In this document: one piece after another, positions 44,201-53,271 of the stretch
How the letters are laid out: every line of letters begins with the position of its first letter
Numbering within the stretch: the stretch's first letter is position 1
From: Diphasiastrum complanatum
Taxonomy: Eukaryota > Streptophyta > Lycopodiopsida > Lycopodiales > Lycopodiaceae
Direction: 5' to 3'
NCBI GenBank assembly: GCA_029204225.1
Contig: CM055103.1
Span: 3,962,500 to 4,026,499 of the forward strand
DNA length: 64,000 nucleotides
Notes under the pieces: model-generated
What the model was told of the DNA's origin: nothing
Database searches by the model: none
The model's input: only the letters and a program-made list of their open reading frames with translations
Program-made: the position numbers and the translations under genes

Positions 44201-47200
44201 TTGTAGTCATTGTTGAAATATTATGCACAATGACATTTTTATGTACCGTGGATCTCTGTTGGTGTTATTGTCATTTGGACCATATAATTTGGGGTTTGCT
44301 ATTTATTATTTGAGTTGTTGATAAGTCATATGGTCATATTGGGCTTCCAATCCAATTGGTGAACTCATCTAATAGGGCCTATGAGCCATGTTGTTGATGA
44401 TTGGCTGTCTGGAGAGTATCTTCTTAGCATTGAAGTAGCTTATGATCTTTTAAATTAGCTTTAGCACACATTCAACATATGTCCAATAATCTACATCTAT
44501 TTGTCTTCATTTATTAATGTTTTCCAAGCATGCTTATACATTTTACATTTTGTATTTTTTTCTATGTTATGTGATGTACCTGTACTTCCATAGGAGAGAC
44601 TTTTTGAAAATTAAGCAATGTTGGGCACCAACTTGTAGCACTCTTGAATCGTTATGCAATAGTTGTTATTTCTTTGCAAAGAGACTTATTTTCTAACTTT
44701 TGGCTCTAATTTGCTCTACAATTGTTAGAATTATGATATGATTGGCTCATAAATGCCCTATGGAATATTTGAGTTTTATGTCAACTCTCAAAAACTAGGT
44801 ATCAAGAGCCAGGACTCAAGAACATCCTCTTTCTCTAGTTTCTGAATGTGTTATCATTTTTTAACTCATTTGAGAACTTTTGTGGAAGTACTTTTATCAC
44901 TAAAATTCGATCGTAGATGTTAGACTCTCTTTTTAATGTACTTGCCAGCAACAAAATATCATACATTGATTGATCATCACAAATCTCAACTTTCCCATGG
45001 ACATCTGAGGTTTAGTAAATTTCTGATAGGGAATCTACCAACTGTCGCCTCGCCCAGCAACTGCCAGAAGTAAGTCCCTTCACAAGGTCTCTCTCTTAGT
45101 TGGTACTTAAGAGACCATAAAATGGAACCCCTTTGTTTGTTAAGATCCCATAAGGCTCATTAAACACTTAGTGGCGCTAAATATTGCTACAATTCATAGT
45201 TCCTGAGAACCATGGACGGTTCACCACGGTCTTGAGAACCGTACAGTGAACCGTACGGTTCTCAATTTTTTTTTGCTATGAACTATGAAACCGTGTAGTT
45301 AATAATTGATTAATTAATTATTTTTTAAAAGTTCATTTTTTATGAAATGAGGGCAAAAAAATTAATTAATTAATTAATTACGAATCTCATAGATGCAGCG
45401 CGTTTCTGAAACGCGGTTCAGAAACGCGTTTCGGAAATTTTCCAAAAAATTTTAGAAACGTTTTTTTTTTTGGGCAATATGGGTATCAGATGAAAGCACT
45501 GATTAAGAGCATTTTTACTGTGTAGTTTGCTGACTGTTTTGGGTGTAGGATGGTCCAATTTAGGTGCATTAATCTTATTATAATTGACAACAAAATTTAG
45601 TGTAGACAAGAAACAATGAACATGAATTTGAAATTTTGATTATAATAAAGCAAGTACATATGATGGTGCTATCCAAGCATGCACCTTGGAGAAGGGCTTC
45701 AATGGCGATCTAGAATAGACTCTGGATGACTGATTTACACAATAACAGAATGCTGAGAGAGCGAACAGCCAAAGGACCAAGGGGATGCGAAACACCAAAA
45801 AGTGTGTTTTCACTTAGGGAGTTGGAAGGCCAAATCATGAAGAGGCCTTACCGTCGGGGCCGGCCGCCACTGGGGGGCGTTGCCCCCCCAACCCCCTACC
45901 AAGGGGCTACCGCCCCCACAGACCCCCTGTTTCTCGGGGGGCTCCTGCCCCCCGAACCCCTTGAGCATTTATTGAAAACTAGAGCAAATAACAACCAAAT
46001 AGCTATTGAAAATAAGATCTGTTTGTGCCCCATCTCTGCACTTTTGAGAGGCAAAACGCTGGTTTGACCATTGATCCCCTAAAAAAATTTCAGCCATAAG
46101 CTATTTTTAAAAAAAAAAGAATAATAAATTTTTTTTTTTAACGATTCCGGGTTTTTAATGGCGTTTATGAGAAACGCGGTTTCAGAAACGTGTTTGCCCA
46201 GAAATGCGTTTCGGTGTAACTATGATTACGATGAACCGTACCACGGTTCATGAACCGTGGTACGATTCACCCCACGGTTCTCAGAGCCCACGAATCTGAG
46301 AACCGTGGGTACTGTGTTACAATTTCACATGAGAGCCTGCCAAACTCTAGCAATAGGATACACATTTAGGTTGATAATTTTTGTTGTATTTGATATATTT
46401 TGTATCAATAAATTCTCTAATTTCTTGAATAGTTTGTGCTATAGCTGTTTTTTGTATGTAATGAATGCTACATCAGTGTATTTGACAAAGAGGTATATGA
46501 ACATTGTGGTATTAGCTTGAAAATCACTTAACAACAATTGTTGTAGTTTTTTGCATATTTTTGGCTCACTAAGTTTTTGAAATTTTTTTAGGTGTTGATC
46601 CATTTTTTTTTTTGGCTTTTTGTTTGTGAAATTCTGTTATCCAATATAGTTGAAGATTAGTCAAGTCATTTCAAATGTAGTCAATGAAAAGCTAGTAAAA
46701 TAGGGCTTTTAGAATTAGAGCTAGATTGTCACGAATTGAAAGACATCACCCTTCATTTTGAGAATCACATCATTTGCTCTACTTTTACTCTCATTGTGGT
46801 GTTGATGTACTCACATTCAGATTTTTTGTACTCACATATTGTGGAGTATCTTTATTCGAATTTCACGCAACACTTTACTCATGTTTCATGCATTTGCCAA
46901 ACTCTCACCCATTGTTGGCCATTTCTTCAAGATTTTCTGCTTATAGCACATTACACACTTCTATCATTCCCAACGCTTGTATACCTACGCTCGTATACCT
47001 TTACTGACATCATTTGCAATTACTTTTTTGCATTCAATAGCTTTCAAATTTGATTATTCCATTTGAAAATGTTGGACCTACTTGTTTCATTCATGATTAA
47101 AATGATTTGTTAGGAAGTAAATAGCCTTGTATCGCACTTCAAACAAGAATAATCGATTCAATTGAAAGACTTTATTTGAACTTGTTTCTTATTCCCTTGA

Positions 47201-50200
47201 ATCAATTATTAATCATGCTAGATGTCAATATCATGTAAGGTGAACTATTAGTCTCAAATGTTGGTGGCTTTCTTTGAATTTACAGCGTCAAGTCAAGACT
47301 AGTGCGAAGAAGGGTTCGGCATCTTGCTATAAGGTTAGACATTCTCCTTGTAATGTAGGCATAATATGAATTGTTTGTTGTTTGATAGATTCACTTAATG
47401 TTCAAAATTCAAATATTGGTTTGAGGCGATCGTGCAATGCCCATAGAGTAAAGTAGTCATCTGGTCACCTTATGTTTTGATGTTCTAGTGTGCTTTACAT
47501 ATATCATGCATTGCATAGCTTGATTGTTTATCTTATTACCATTTTCTTGTCGTAGTCTTGAATTGTCCAGTTACATTGAAGATGCTATTTGGGTGTCTAG
47601 ACATAGTGGTTTGAGTTGAGCATGTGTTCTTTAGTAATTGGATTCCTAATAATAGTATCATAAATGAAGTATGTGGTTGATTAAGAGTATTTGGTGTTGT
47701 CAGTGGAACTGCATTTCACAGGAAATTCTTCTATGGCTCAGTTGCTTTGATTCCTTTTTCAATACTGTTGGGGGTAAGTTTATGCTTATTATTACATTAA
47801 AGAAGTTATTCTCATAAATTCTTTCCTTTTAAGGCTTTTTAGGGCTATGATGATGGAACACGAGAATCACGTGCGATGAGATTTTTTAGTTAATATTCTA
47901 ATTTTTTTTGTGCTCAATACATTGCTAACACATAATAATAAATAGGTTCAAACCGTTTTTCAATTTTTTCTTTTAAGTTCGAATTGTTCTATAGTAAAAA
48001 GTTGCATAAAAAACCTGATTATCTATCAAAAATAAACAGGGGCTTTGTTTTGGGGTTTGGTTCGTATTGCTTTTTTTACTTGTTCAAGACTTCCATCTTC
48101 AATTTACCTTTGTCTCTCTCCACCCATTTTCCTTTGACATACCAAATGACAAGTCAGAGCAAGATCTTCTATCTTGCAAACTCCATGTTACACTGGTGCT
48201 ATTTTGGACTTGTTGACAAATGGAGAACCTGGACAAGTCTATTTCTTGATTTGGCTTCTTGGAAGGCTTGACACCTTTCTTCCACTTGTATATATGCGAG
48301 GTTGTCATCCATGGAAATCCGTATATCTTTCAATTTAGCTCTTTTCTGCAAAGCATTTTTTTTAAATGGGTAGATAAGTTCAATCTTTCATTTCACTTCT
48401 ACTTCTATAGATTCACTATCCACAAATGATAGACATGAACTGTAAGTAGAGATAGGGGCACAAGGTTTTACAGTTGAATAACTTGAATGCGTGTATCGAC
48501 AGATGAGACACACACGCATATGTAGATAAGTCACTAGTACATACAGGTGCCATCAATGCACTTTCCCATTTACACATGTTTATTTGTGTTTGCCTCTCAT
48601 CAACAACATGTTACTACTACGCATCATATTGTGTCTTTTAGACCACTTTTGTTTCTTTGATTCTTCTATGCATGCGCTTATCTTGTTGACACATGGTCTT
48701 TATGCGTTTTGTCAAAAAGAAGGAAGTCATCTGGTTAGAAATACATGCATGTTCAGACTTCAGCATATGATGTATGCATAATGCCTCGTATATCTTCAAA
48801 TCATACTTGCAGTTCCGAACCGTGCAGATCAGATTAGAAACCTGGACAGAACAAAAAATTGCAGAATCGAAGCTCATTGTCAAAAATCAAAACTCGCAGA
48901 ATTGAAACTTGAAGCTCTTTTCTGAATACATTGAAATCAGTATGCAAAAAATCCAACATTGAAATCTGCAAAAAAGCTGTCAATCGTGAATAGTAGCCAG
49001 CTGCAAGAATCAGGCATAGTACCCATTCTGAGAACCGTGGGGTGATCCGTACCACGGTTCATGAACCGTGGTACGGTTCATCATAAATAAATAAATAATT
49101 AATTAATTAATGTTTGATAAAAAACGAACCAAAAAAAAAATGAATTAATTAATAACTACACGGTTCACCACGATTCTGGCCAAAATTTTTTTGAGAACCG
49201 TACGGTTCACTGTACGGTTCTCCGAACCGTGGTGAACCGCCCACGGTTCATTAATTCTATGGAATCAGGATCGTGATTCCCACATTTTTTTTTAAAATCA
49301 ATTCTCTTCAGCGAATAGCGATTCGTTGGAATCACAATTGCCAGCGAATTGTGATTCGCTGCAACACTGCTTCAAAATTGTTAATTATGGAGTTAGCACT
49401 TGTCAAATTTATAGGTTTTCTTGTCTTTGTACCAACAGAGATGCTTTTGCAAACCAATTAAGCAATCTAATTATTTTGTTACTCCATAAGGATTACGTTT
49501 TTAAGGAAATTATGGAAAAAGTTCGAACTGTTTTAGTCTCTTATGGTTTATCTTTGGCATCTCAGCTTTTGGTGTCCAAGACGATTAATAATAGAAATTA
49601 GAAGTGGGTAGCTAAGGAGCATGCTTTTTTTCTAGTATTTTTCATTTCGTCTGTGTCTTGGTTACTGTTGTTCACGCATTATGGTCCCTGTTTTCTATGT
49701 TAGTTTATTCTAAAGTTTTTTCTTGTTGATTGTCATTTCCTTAAGTCAACTGGGTCTACCCAACAGAATCTGGATTCTTTTGAAACCCGGATAGCAACTC
49801 ATGCTTGGGTACTGAATCTTAATGAGACAGAAACAGTGTAGGTTGGATTAGATTTTTTATTTATTGAATTCTATATTATTTTTTTCAGATTAAATTTGTG
49901 AATCTGGATATATTCCAATCTCACAAATAGATATGATGCATGGATAATGGAACAACCTGTGAATGAGTTACAACTGCTAAGATTCATTGTGAGCTTTACC
50001 ACTACATATCCTGTTGTCATATGTGATTATGCTCTGTAAATGAGTCGGTTTAGTGAATTTTCCATGCTAGTAGATTTTAGTGCTTGTAAAGCTTCTTGCT
50101 GGTCGACCTCTAGATGGCAATCAACAAGATTGATGTTGGGGCTCTTGGGGGAGGTTGATAGGGTCGATACTTAAAGAAGTTGTTGATACATTCCTGGACC

Positions 50201-53146
50201 AAAGATTTGAACTTCATAACCAATCTTTGCTGGCTAAGAATGATCAACCTTGTATTTGCGAATAATTTGCATGCTGCATGATTCCTTATAGGACATTCCT
50301 TATAGGGCAGCACAAAAGTGTAAGAACAATGTATCAGCTGAATATCTAAATGTCCCTTTTTATGCTTCTTGGTTTCCAAGGGGAGTCTCGAACTTGAGAC
50401 CAAAGAAATTTCGGATGTCAAGCTAACCAATTGAGCCAACTCCCTTTTTATGAGTCAATTTGAAACCTATAAAATAGTTTTTATTCCTGAGCAGTAAGCA
50501 TTATTTTATACTTTTTCCAGTGATTCTCAATTTACTTCCGTGGTTGTTTTTGTTGCACTTTTCTCATGTCTGTTATTGGCAGGTGCTTCCATTGCCCAAT
50601 TTTGTGTTGTTCTGGAATATCTTTCGTGCACATGCTCATTGGCAAGCTCTTCAGGTTTACTCCATTACCAAAGTGCTCCGTTCTGGGATGAATATCATCA
50701 GTAACATTGTCTTATGTACATTATTTCACACCTCAGTGTTGTGCACTGCTTTAAAAAATATTTCATGATAGGCATTTCCTTGCTAAGTTGAATAGATATT
50801 TGGTTGTGTCCATATATGCCTGAGGTTTTATATATGTGTAAAAGAATTAACCAATGACGTGGGTATTTGTTAGATCCTTATATATTGTCAGATGCATAAA
50901 TCTTGATTGCACTTGTTTGCTAGGTTTTGAAATTGGGTTTTTTTTTCTTTTCCTGTTATTTATTTTGAAACTGTTTGAGAACATGGTTCTGTTTCATTGA
51001 ACAGGGTGGTGAAAGACTGAGATTGCTGGTTTCAGATTCTTTAGAAGTTAGGAAAAACAATCAACAACTTATGGAAGAGAAATTACATCCAACCATGTCA
51101 AGCGAAGGTAGCCATGATAAAATGTCAAAGGACAAAAAGAATTCATGTGCTTGGGTGAGTTTTCATTCTGCAGGCACCGTAGTTGTTGCATCTCAAAGCA
51201 TAGGTGAGCTTGCTAATCTAACAGGCATGATCTGAATATTTTCAATGCTGTTATACTGTCAACGTGAAGTTTGATTAGGAAGGTTTCAATCCATGAAGAA
51301 AACTCCCTCTTGTGGATACAGCACTTATCTTTGTATGTCTATCCACCCATTTTTCTCGCAACCTGCTTTTGCAGAAACTACTTCTCTCATTTGTTGCTGA
51401 CTAGATTCCCGGACAGGCCTAGCTGGGCTGGCCTTCTTTAATCATGTGTAGAAACTCACTTGAGCGTGGTCCCCCTCCCCTTATTTGTGGAAGTGATAAA
51501 AGAAGGGTTCTTTCTCATTGGCAAGCCCATTCTTACCCACTGATCCATTTGGGATCTCTCTATCAAGCACCCAGCAGCTTGGGCAGCCAGGAGGGTGGCA
51601 GAGGGAGAGGGAAAGGGAGAGGGATAGGAGAGAGCCAGGTTGGGGTGAGGGGCAGAGGTAGGAGTATTGACACACGCAGAGGCAGAGCCACTGCATCACC
51701 ACCATCGACATCAGCCTCATCACCAGACAGAGAGTCCCTATATCATACTAGCACAGAGTTAGATAGCTCTGACTATCAGTGAATTTGAGAAACCTTTCTG
51801 GGCCAAAAACTAGGAACGCGTTCCAGAACAGTGCATGCATCTCTGCATGTCTAATGTGTATTCCATGTTATAGATGGAGTTTATTTTGAAGGAATGGGAG
51901 ACTCCAAAATGGAAGCACCAAAAGCTCAGAAAGTGGAAACACACAATGAAAGAATTTTGAAATACCTATATCATATCAAAGAGGGTATGTATGGTAGTGT
52001 AGGACAAGCAGCTACAAGTATGGGCTTGATGTTTCATGTCATGTATACACAACAATGGGATTGCTCTCTCTTATATAGGTGAGGGAGAAGCCCATGAGGC
52101 TTCTACACTTCTTGTATTTGGAGGAATCTATCTATGAAGTCCTATTCTAGAATCTTTTATTCTAGAAGTTTCTGGAACTATCATGTATAATCTTTCATAT
52201 TCTTCTAGTTCCAGAATGTTCTTGGAACATTCTAGATATAATTCCAGAATTTCTAGAATGTTCCACATCTTCCAGACGCTTATAGAAATATCGTGAAACA
52301 TCTAGCTTTTTCTAGATTCTTCTTCGAATCTACAGAAAGAATCAGAATCTTCATATACACCATACACATCATAGATCATTTGAAAGGCACAAGCCAATGG
52401 TTCATGCTATTCAGTCAAATGACAAACATATGAGACAAAAAACAGCTTATAAAGTGGTATGTACATCAATATGGTACAAATTTCCAGAGAATTGACACAA
52501 AATTTTCATATTTCGCATGATTTTGTATGTTAATAGTTGCTTGTTATGTAGTCTATATTCACTTCAATTCCCAGAATATGCTGTTAAATTTGAAATTTGT
52601 CCATCGGGTACAATTTTTGTGAGTCTACGTCCGTTAAAAAACATCACACCTGCAAAATAAGATCACGGCAACATCAGTTGTATTTTTTCATGAGATTTTG
52701 TTCTTCAATTCTCATCTGATTCTGTTATAGACAGTAGCACATTCTGCTACAAAATTCTCTGCTTATGCTGAGCAAACTTGTATCTTTGAGAGTAACATAC
52801 TGCAGTCCTTGCTAATTATTTGATGTAACATTATTGATGATAATTAGTTCAGAACAGCAATTTTGTTATGATAATTAGTTCAGAAGAACAATTTTGTTAT
52901 GATAACTAGTTCTTAACACATTGCTTTCCTCTTAATCTTACCTCTGAAGTGCCTCAATTCTATGACCCATTTCTTAAGCAGGTGCTGTTGCCTTCAAAGA
53001 AGCTTGATAAATTGGCTTCACCTTCAACTGTCAATTTGGAGGCCATAAGCGATGCTGCAATTGCTGCTATCTGCAAAGAGTACCACTTAGATAGTACTCA
53101 GATCATGAAATGGAGGGATCATACGTCGAGATTTATGAATCTGTAA
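38072..53146 (+). CDS. Mitochondrial K+/H+ exchange-related protein (Mit_KHE1-like), eight exons
   Basis: Exons: 38072-38290, 43497-43561, 43809-43907, 47286-47333, 47704-47773, 50583-50654, 51005-51154, 52982-53146. Every intron is GT-AG and every junction keeps phase (0,2,2,2,0,0,0), giving 295 codons plus TAA with no internal stop. The N-terminus ARLIVFPVLGKRW, then LTHFVADK, KWVELEAAPEGSIRHRVY, EPSEIFLKTIP, LVRRRVRHLAI, a hydrophobic hairpin (about 152-181) ending in PNFVLFWNIFRAHAHW, and the C-terminal ISDAAIAAICKEYHLD...MKWRD match what I recall of the plant family related to yeast mitochondrial K+/H+ exchange proteins. Members act in or at the inner membrane; transport by the protein itself is not established. 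Internal residues 218-235 are Lys/Ser-rich. Introns range from 247 bp to 5.2 kb and carry many repeats. Family name from memory; gene structure from sequence. Confidence 0.85.
38306..38420. repeat. Three tandem 40-bp units at the start of intron 1
   Basis: CTTTATC(G/A)ATT(A/T)ATGTC-type units starting at 38306, 38346 and 38386 share ATGTCTTGATGGTATTTGAT. They begin 15 bp after the exon 1 donor. Confidence 0.9.
39460..39625 (+). pseudogene. Possible Ty3/gypsy RNase H remnant
   Basis: Plus-strand NVVTDALSR, the usual end of gypsy RNase H (NVVADALSR), preceded after a shift by ARWIEVLQESNPEF, which resembles the L-x-x-Y-x-F-x-I segment. Very short; may be chance. Confidence 0.4.
39780..40870 (-). 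pseudogene. Ty1/copia fragment in intron 1
   Basis: On the minus strand: gag remnant (YMDAINENMTTLGSDVDFLK, about 40740-40800), protease WCLDSGATQQMTF (near 40350-40390), MSGKWFQEY and VLYVPSLQNKL, GAG-pre-integrase LLWHYRLGHINYNSI, then GLLDIVHSDICGPMH at the integrase start. Stops and deletions are frequent. It lies inside the host gene's first intron in antisense orientation. Confidence 0.75.
41090..41933 (-). repeat. Probable Ty3/gypsy 3' LTR
   Basis: Minus strand: a polypurine GGGGAGGAA (about 41934-41944) is followed by TGTTATGTACCACAGCGG at 41933, the expected LTR start after the chromodomain. The far end is not fixed; 41090 is only a guess. Confidence 0.5.
41945..42230 (-). pseudogene. 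Ty3/gypsy integrase C-terminus with chromodomain
   Basis: The minus strand reads LIEQLSKQDNLLPKGELVVL, HELEKVIDTRRHQLRD and then KYLVHWKGKSDDKNIWE, a chromodomain (YLVKWKG...WE). This marks the chromovirus branch of gypsy elements. Everything upstream of the integrase tail is missing. Confidence 0.75.
42231..43496 (+). other. Rest of host-gene intron 1
   Basis: No further coding block seen. CACACGTGGGA...CACACGTGTGG near 42270-42290 holds two CACGTG-type motifs. The acceptor CTTGGCTAG ends at 43496. Confidence 0.4.
43497..43561 (+). CDS. Host gene exon 2
   Basis: Encodes MHEKWVELEAAPEGSIRHRVY plus two bases; acceptor GGCTAG, donor AG|GTTTGT, phase 2. Its ATG is an internal residue if exon 1 is joined. 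A shorter protein of 222 residues could start here. Confidence 0.85.
43809..43907 (+). CDS. Host gene exon 3
   Basis: Acceptor ATGCAG, donor AG|GTACCT. Contains VGQRLLARAEPSEIFLK and VEILFPI. Only 247 bp of intron separate it from exon 2. Confidence 0.88.
   Translation, partial: CRTKIARTSGTIRDISEDNSKRSYLSGNIVPN
45385..46222. mobile_element. Insertion nested in E1, with its own AAACGCG/CGCGTTT hairpin ends
   Basis: Absent from the sister copy E2. Left end GCGTTTCTGAAACGCGGTTC then GAAACGCGTTTCGG; right end GAAACGCGGTTTCAGAAACG then AAATGCGTTTCGG. It contains a strikingly GC-rich block and the ORF 45726-46067, which shows no known motif. Confidence 0.7.
45855..45965. repeat. GC-rich block with inverted G/C runs
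   Basis: GGGGGGCGTTGCCCCCC and TTTCTCGGGGGGCTCCTGCC-type words form short strong stems, in otherwise AT-rich DNA. I recall similar GGGGCGTTGCCCC motifs in plant repeats but cannot name a family. Confidence 0.7.
47286..47333 (+). CDS. Host gene exon 4
   Basis: 48 nt, acceptor TTACAG, donor AG|GTTAGA; encodes VKSRLVRRRVRHLAI. The highly basic block is a family hallmark. Confidence 0.85.
47704..47773 (+). CDS. Host gene exon 5
   Basis: Acceptor TTGTCAG, donor GGG|GTAAGT. Encodes GTAFHRKFFYGSVALIPF and on into the first hydrophobic segment. Confidence 0.88.
49010..49265 (-). mobile_element. Hairpin-ended repeat element, copy E2
   Basis: 256 bp in the opposite orientation to E1. Its 49041-49083 stretch is a near-perfect palindrome centred on GGTTCATGAACC (arms GATGAACCGTACCACGG and complement). 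The other end holds GAACCGTACGGTTC twice. The AT-rich core is TAATTAATTAATTAAT. No coding capacity. In host intron 5. Confidence 0.8.
49266..49370. repeat. Palindrome-rich stretch beside E2
   Basis: GCGAATAGCGATTCG, GGAATCACAATTGCC and GCGAATTGTGATTCGCTGC can pair with one another. The words differ from the E elements but the design (short inverted words around an AT core) is the same. Confidence 0.55.
50110..50450 (-). mobile_element. tRNA-derived SINE
   Basis: The minus strand begins with a tRNA-like head (50445 to 50380): GGGAGTTGGCTCAATTGG carries an A box (TGGCTCAATTGG) and GGTCTCAAGTTCGAGACTCC a B box. The sequence after it is not tRNA. A-box to B-box spacing fits a Pol III promoter. 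The body end is approximate. In host intron 5, antisense. Confidence 0.65.
50583..50654 (+). CDS. Host gene exon 6
   Basis: 72 nt, acceptor TTGGCAG, donor CAG|GTTTAC, phase 0. Encodes LPNFVLFWNIFRAHAHWQAL, the second hydrophobic segment and the conserved W/R/H cluster. Confidence 0.9.
51005..51154 (+). CDS. Host gene exon 7
   Basis: 50 codons, acceptor TGAACAG, donor TGG|GTGAGT. Starts GGERLRLLVSDS and ends in a polar Lys/Ser-rich stretch. A weaker internal donor (GAAG|GTAGCC, 51108) would shorten it and shift the frame. Confidence 0.85.
51880..52400 (-). promoter_or_regulatory. Antisense HSE-rich promoter, probably from an LTR
   Basis: On the minus strand a cluster of TTCnnGAA words at 52140-52330 (for example 52160-52177, four alternating units) lies upstream of TATATAA at 52077-52071. 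This is the arrangement of heat-inducible promoters, and of LTRs such as that of Arabidopsis ONSEN. LTR ends were not located. In host intron 7. Confidence 0.5.
52982..53146 (+). CDS. Host gene exon 8
   Basis: Acceptor TTAAGCAG; encodes VLLPSKKLDKLASP through KWRDHTSRFMNL and TAA (53144-53146). Confidence 0.9.
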   Translation: MLLPSKKLDKLASPSTVNLEAISDAAIAAICKEYHLDSTQIMKWRDHTSRFMNL

Positions 53147-53265
53147 ACAGGTATTGCTCTGAAGATTTATATGATTTGTATGTACCTTTTTTATTCTGTC
53201 TAGGAAGCCTTCTTAATGTGACATGCCTCAACTGTAAAAGTTTCAGCTTTTCACTTTGAATTATA

Positions 53266-53271
53266 AATAAA
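53266..53271 (+). terminator. Poly(A) signal of the host gene
   Basis: AATAAA, 120 bases after the stop codon. Confidence 0.65.

Larger units (their letters stand above)
45190..46315 (+). mobile_element. Hairpin-ended repeat element, copy E1, with a nested insertion
   Basis: Both ends are built from inverted GAACCGT/ACGGTTC words: left CATGGACGGTTCACCACGG and AACCGTACAGTGAACCGTACGGTTC, right GAACCGTACCACGGTTCATGAACCGTGGTACG. A second copy at 49010-49265 is inverted relative to this one and matches both ends plus the AT-rich (TTAAT)n middle. E1 differs by an extra ~840 bp in the middle. It lies in host intron 3. Confidence 0.8.

Noticed and set aside
45726-46067. ORF across the GC-rich block
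   Set aside because: The Pro/Gly-rich content follows from the G and C runs and there is no domain signal; kept only as part of the nested element.
50380-50445. tRNA gene
   Set aside because: A and B boxes are present but the anticodon arm and full acceptor stem are not; the head continues into SINE sequence.
51444-51782. Arg-Gly-rich ORF in intron 7
   Set aside because: RG repeats come from GGGAGAGGG-type low-complexity DNA; the host gene splices over it.
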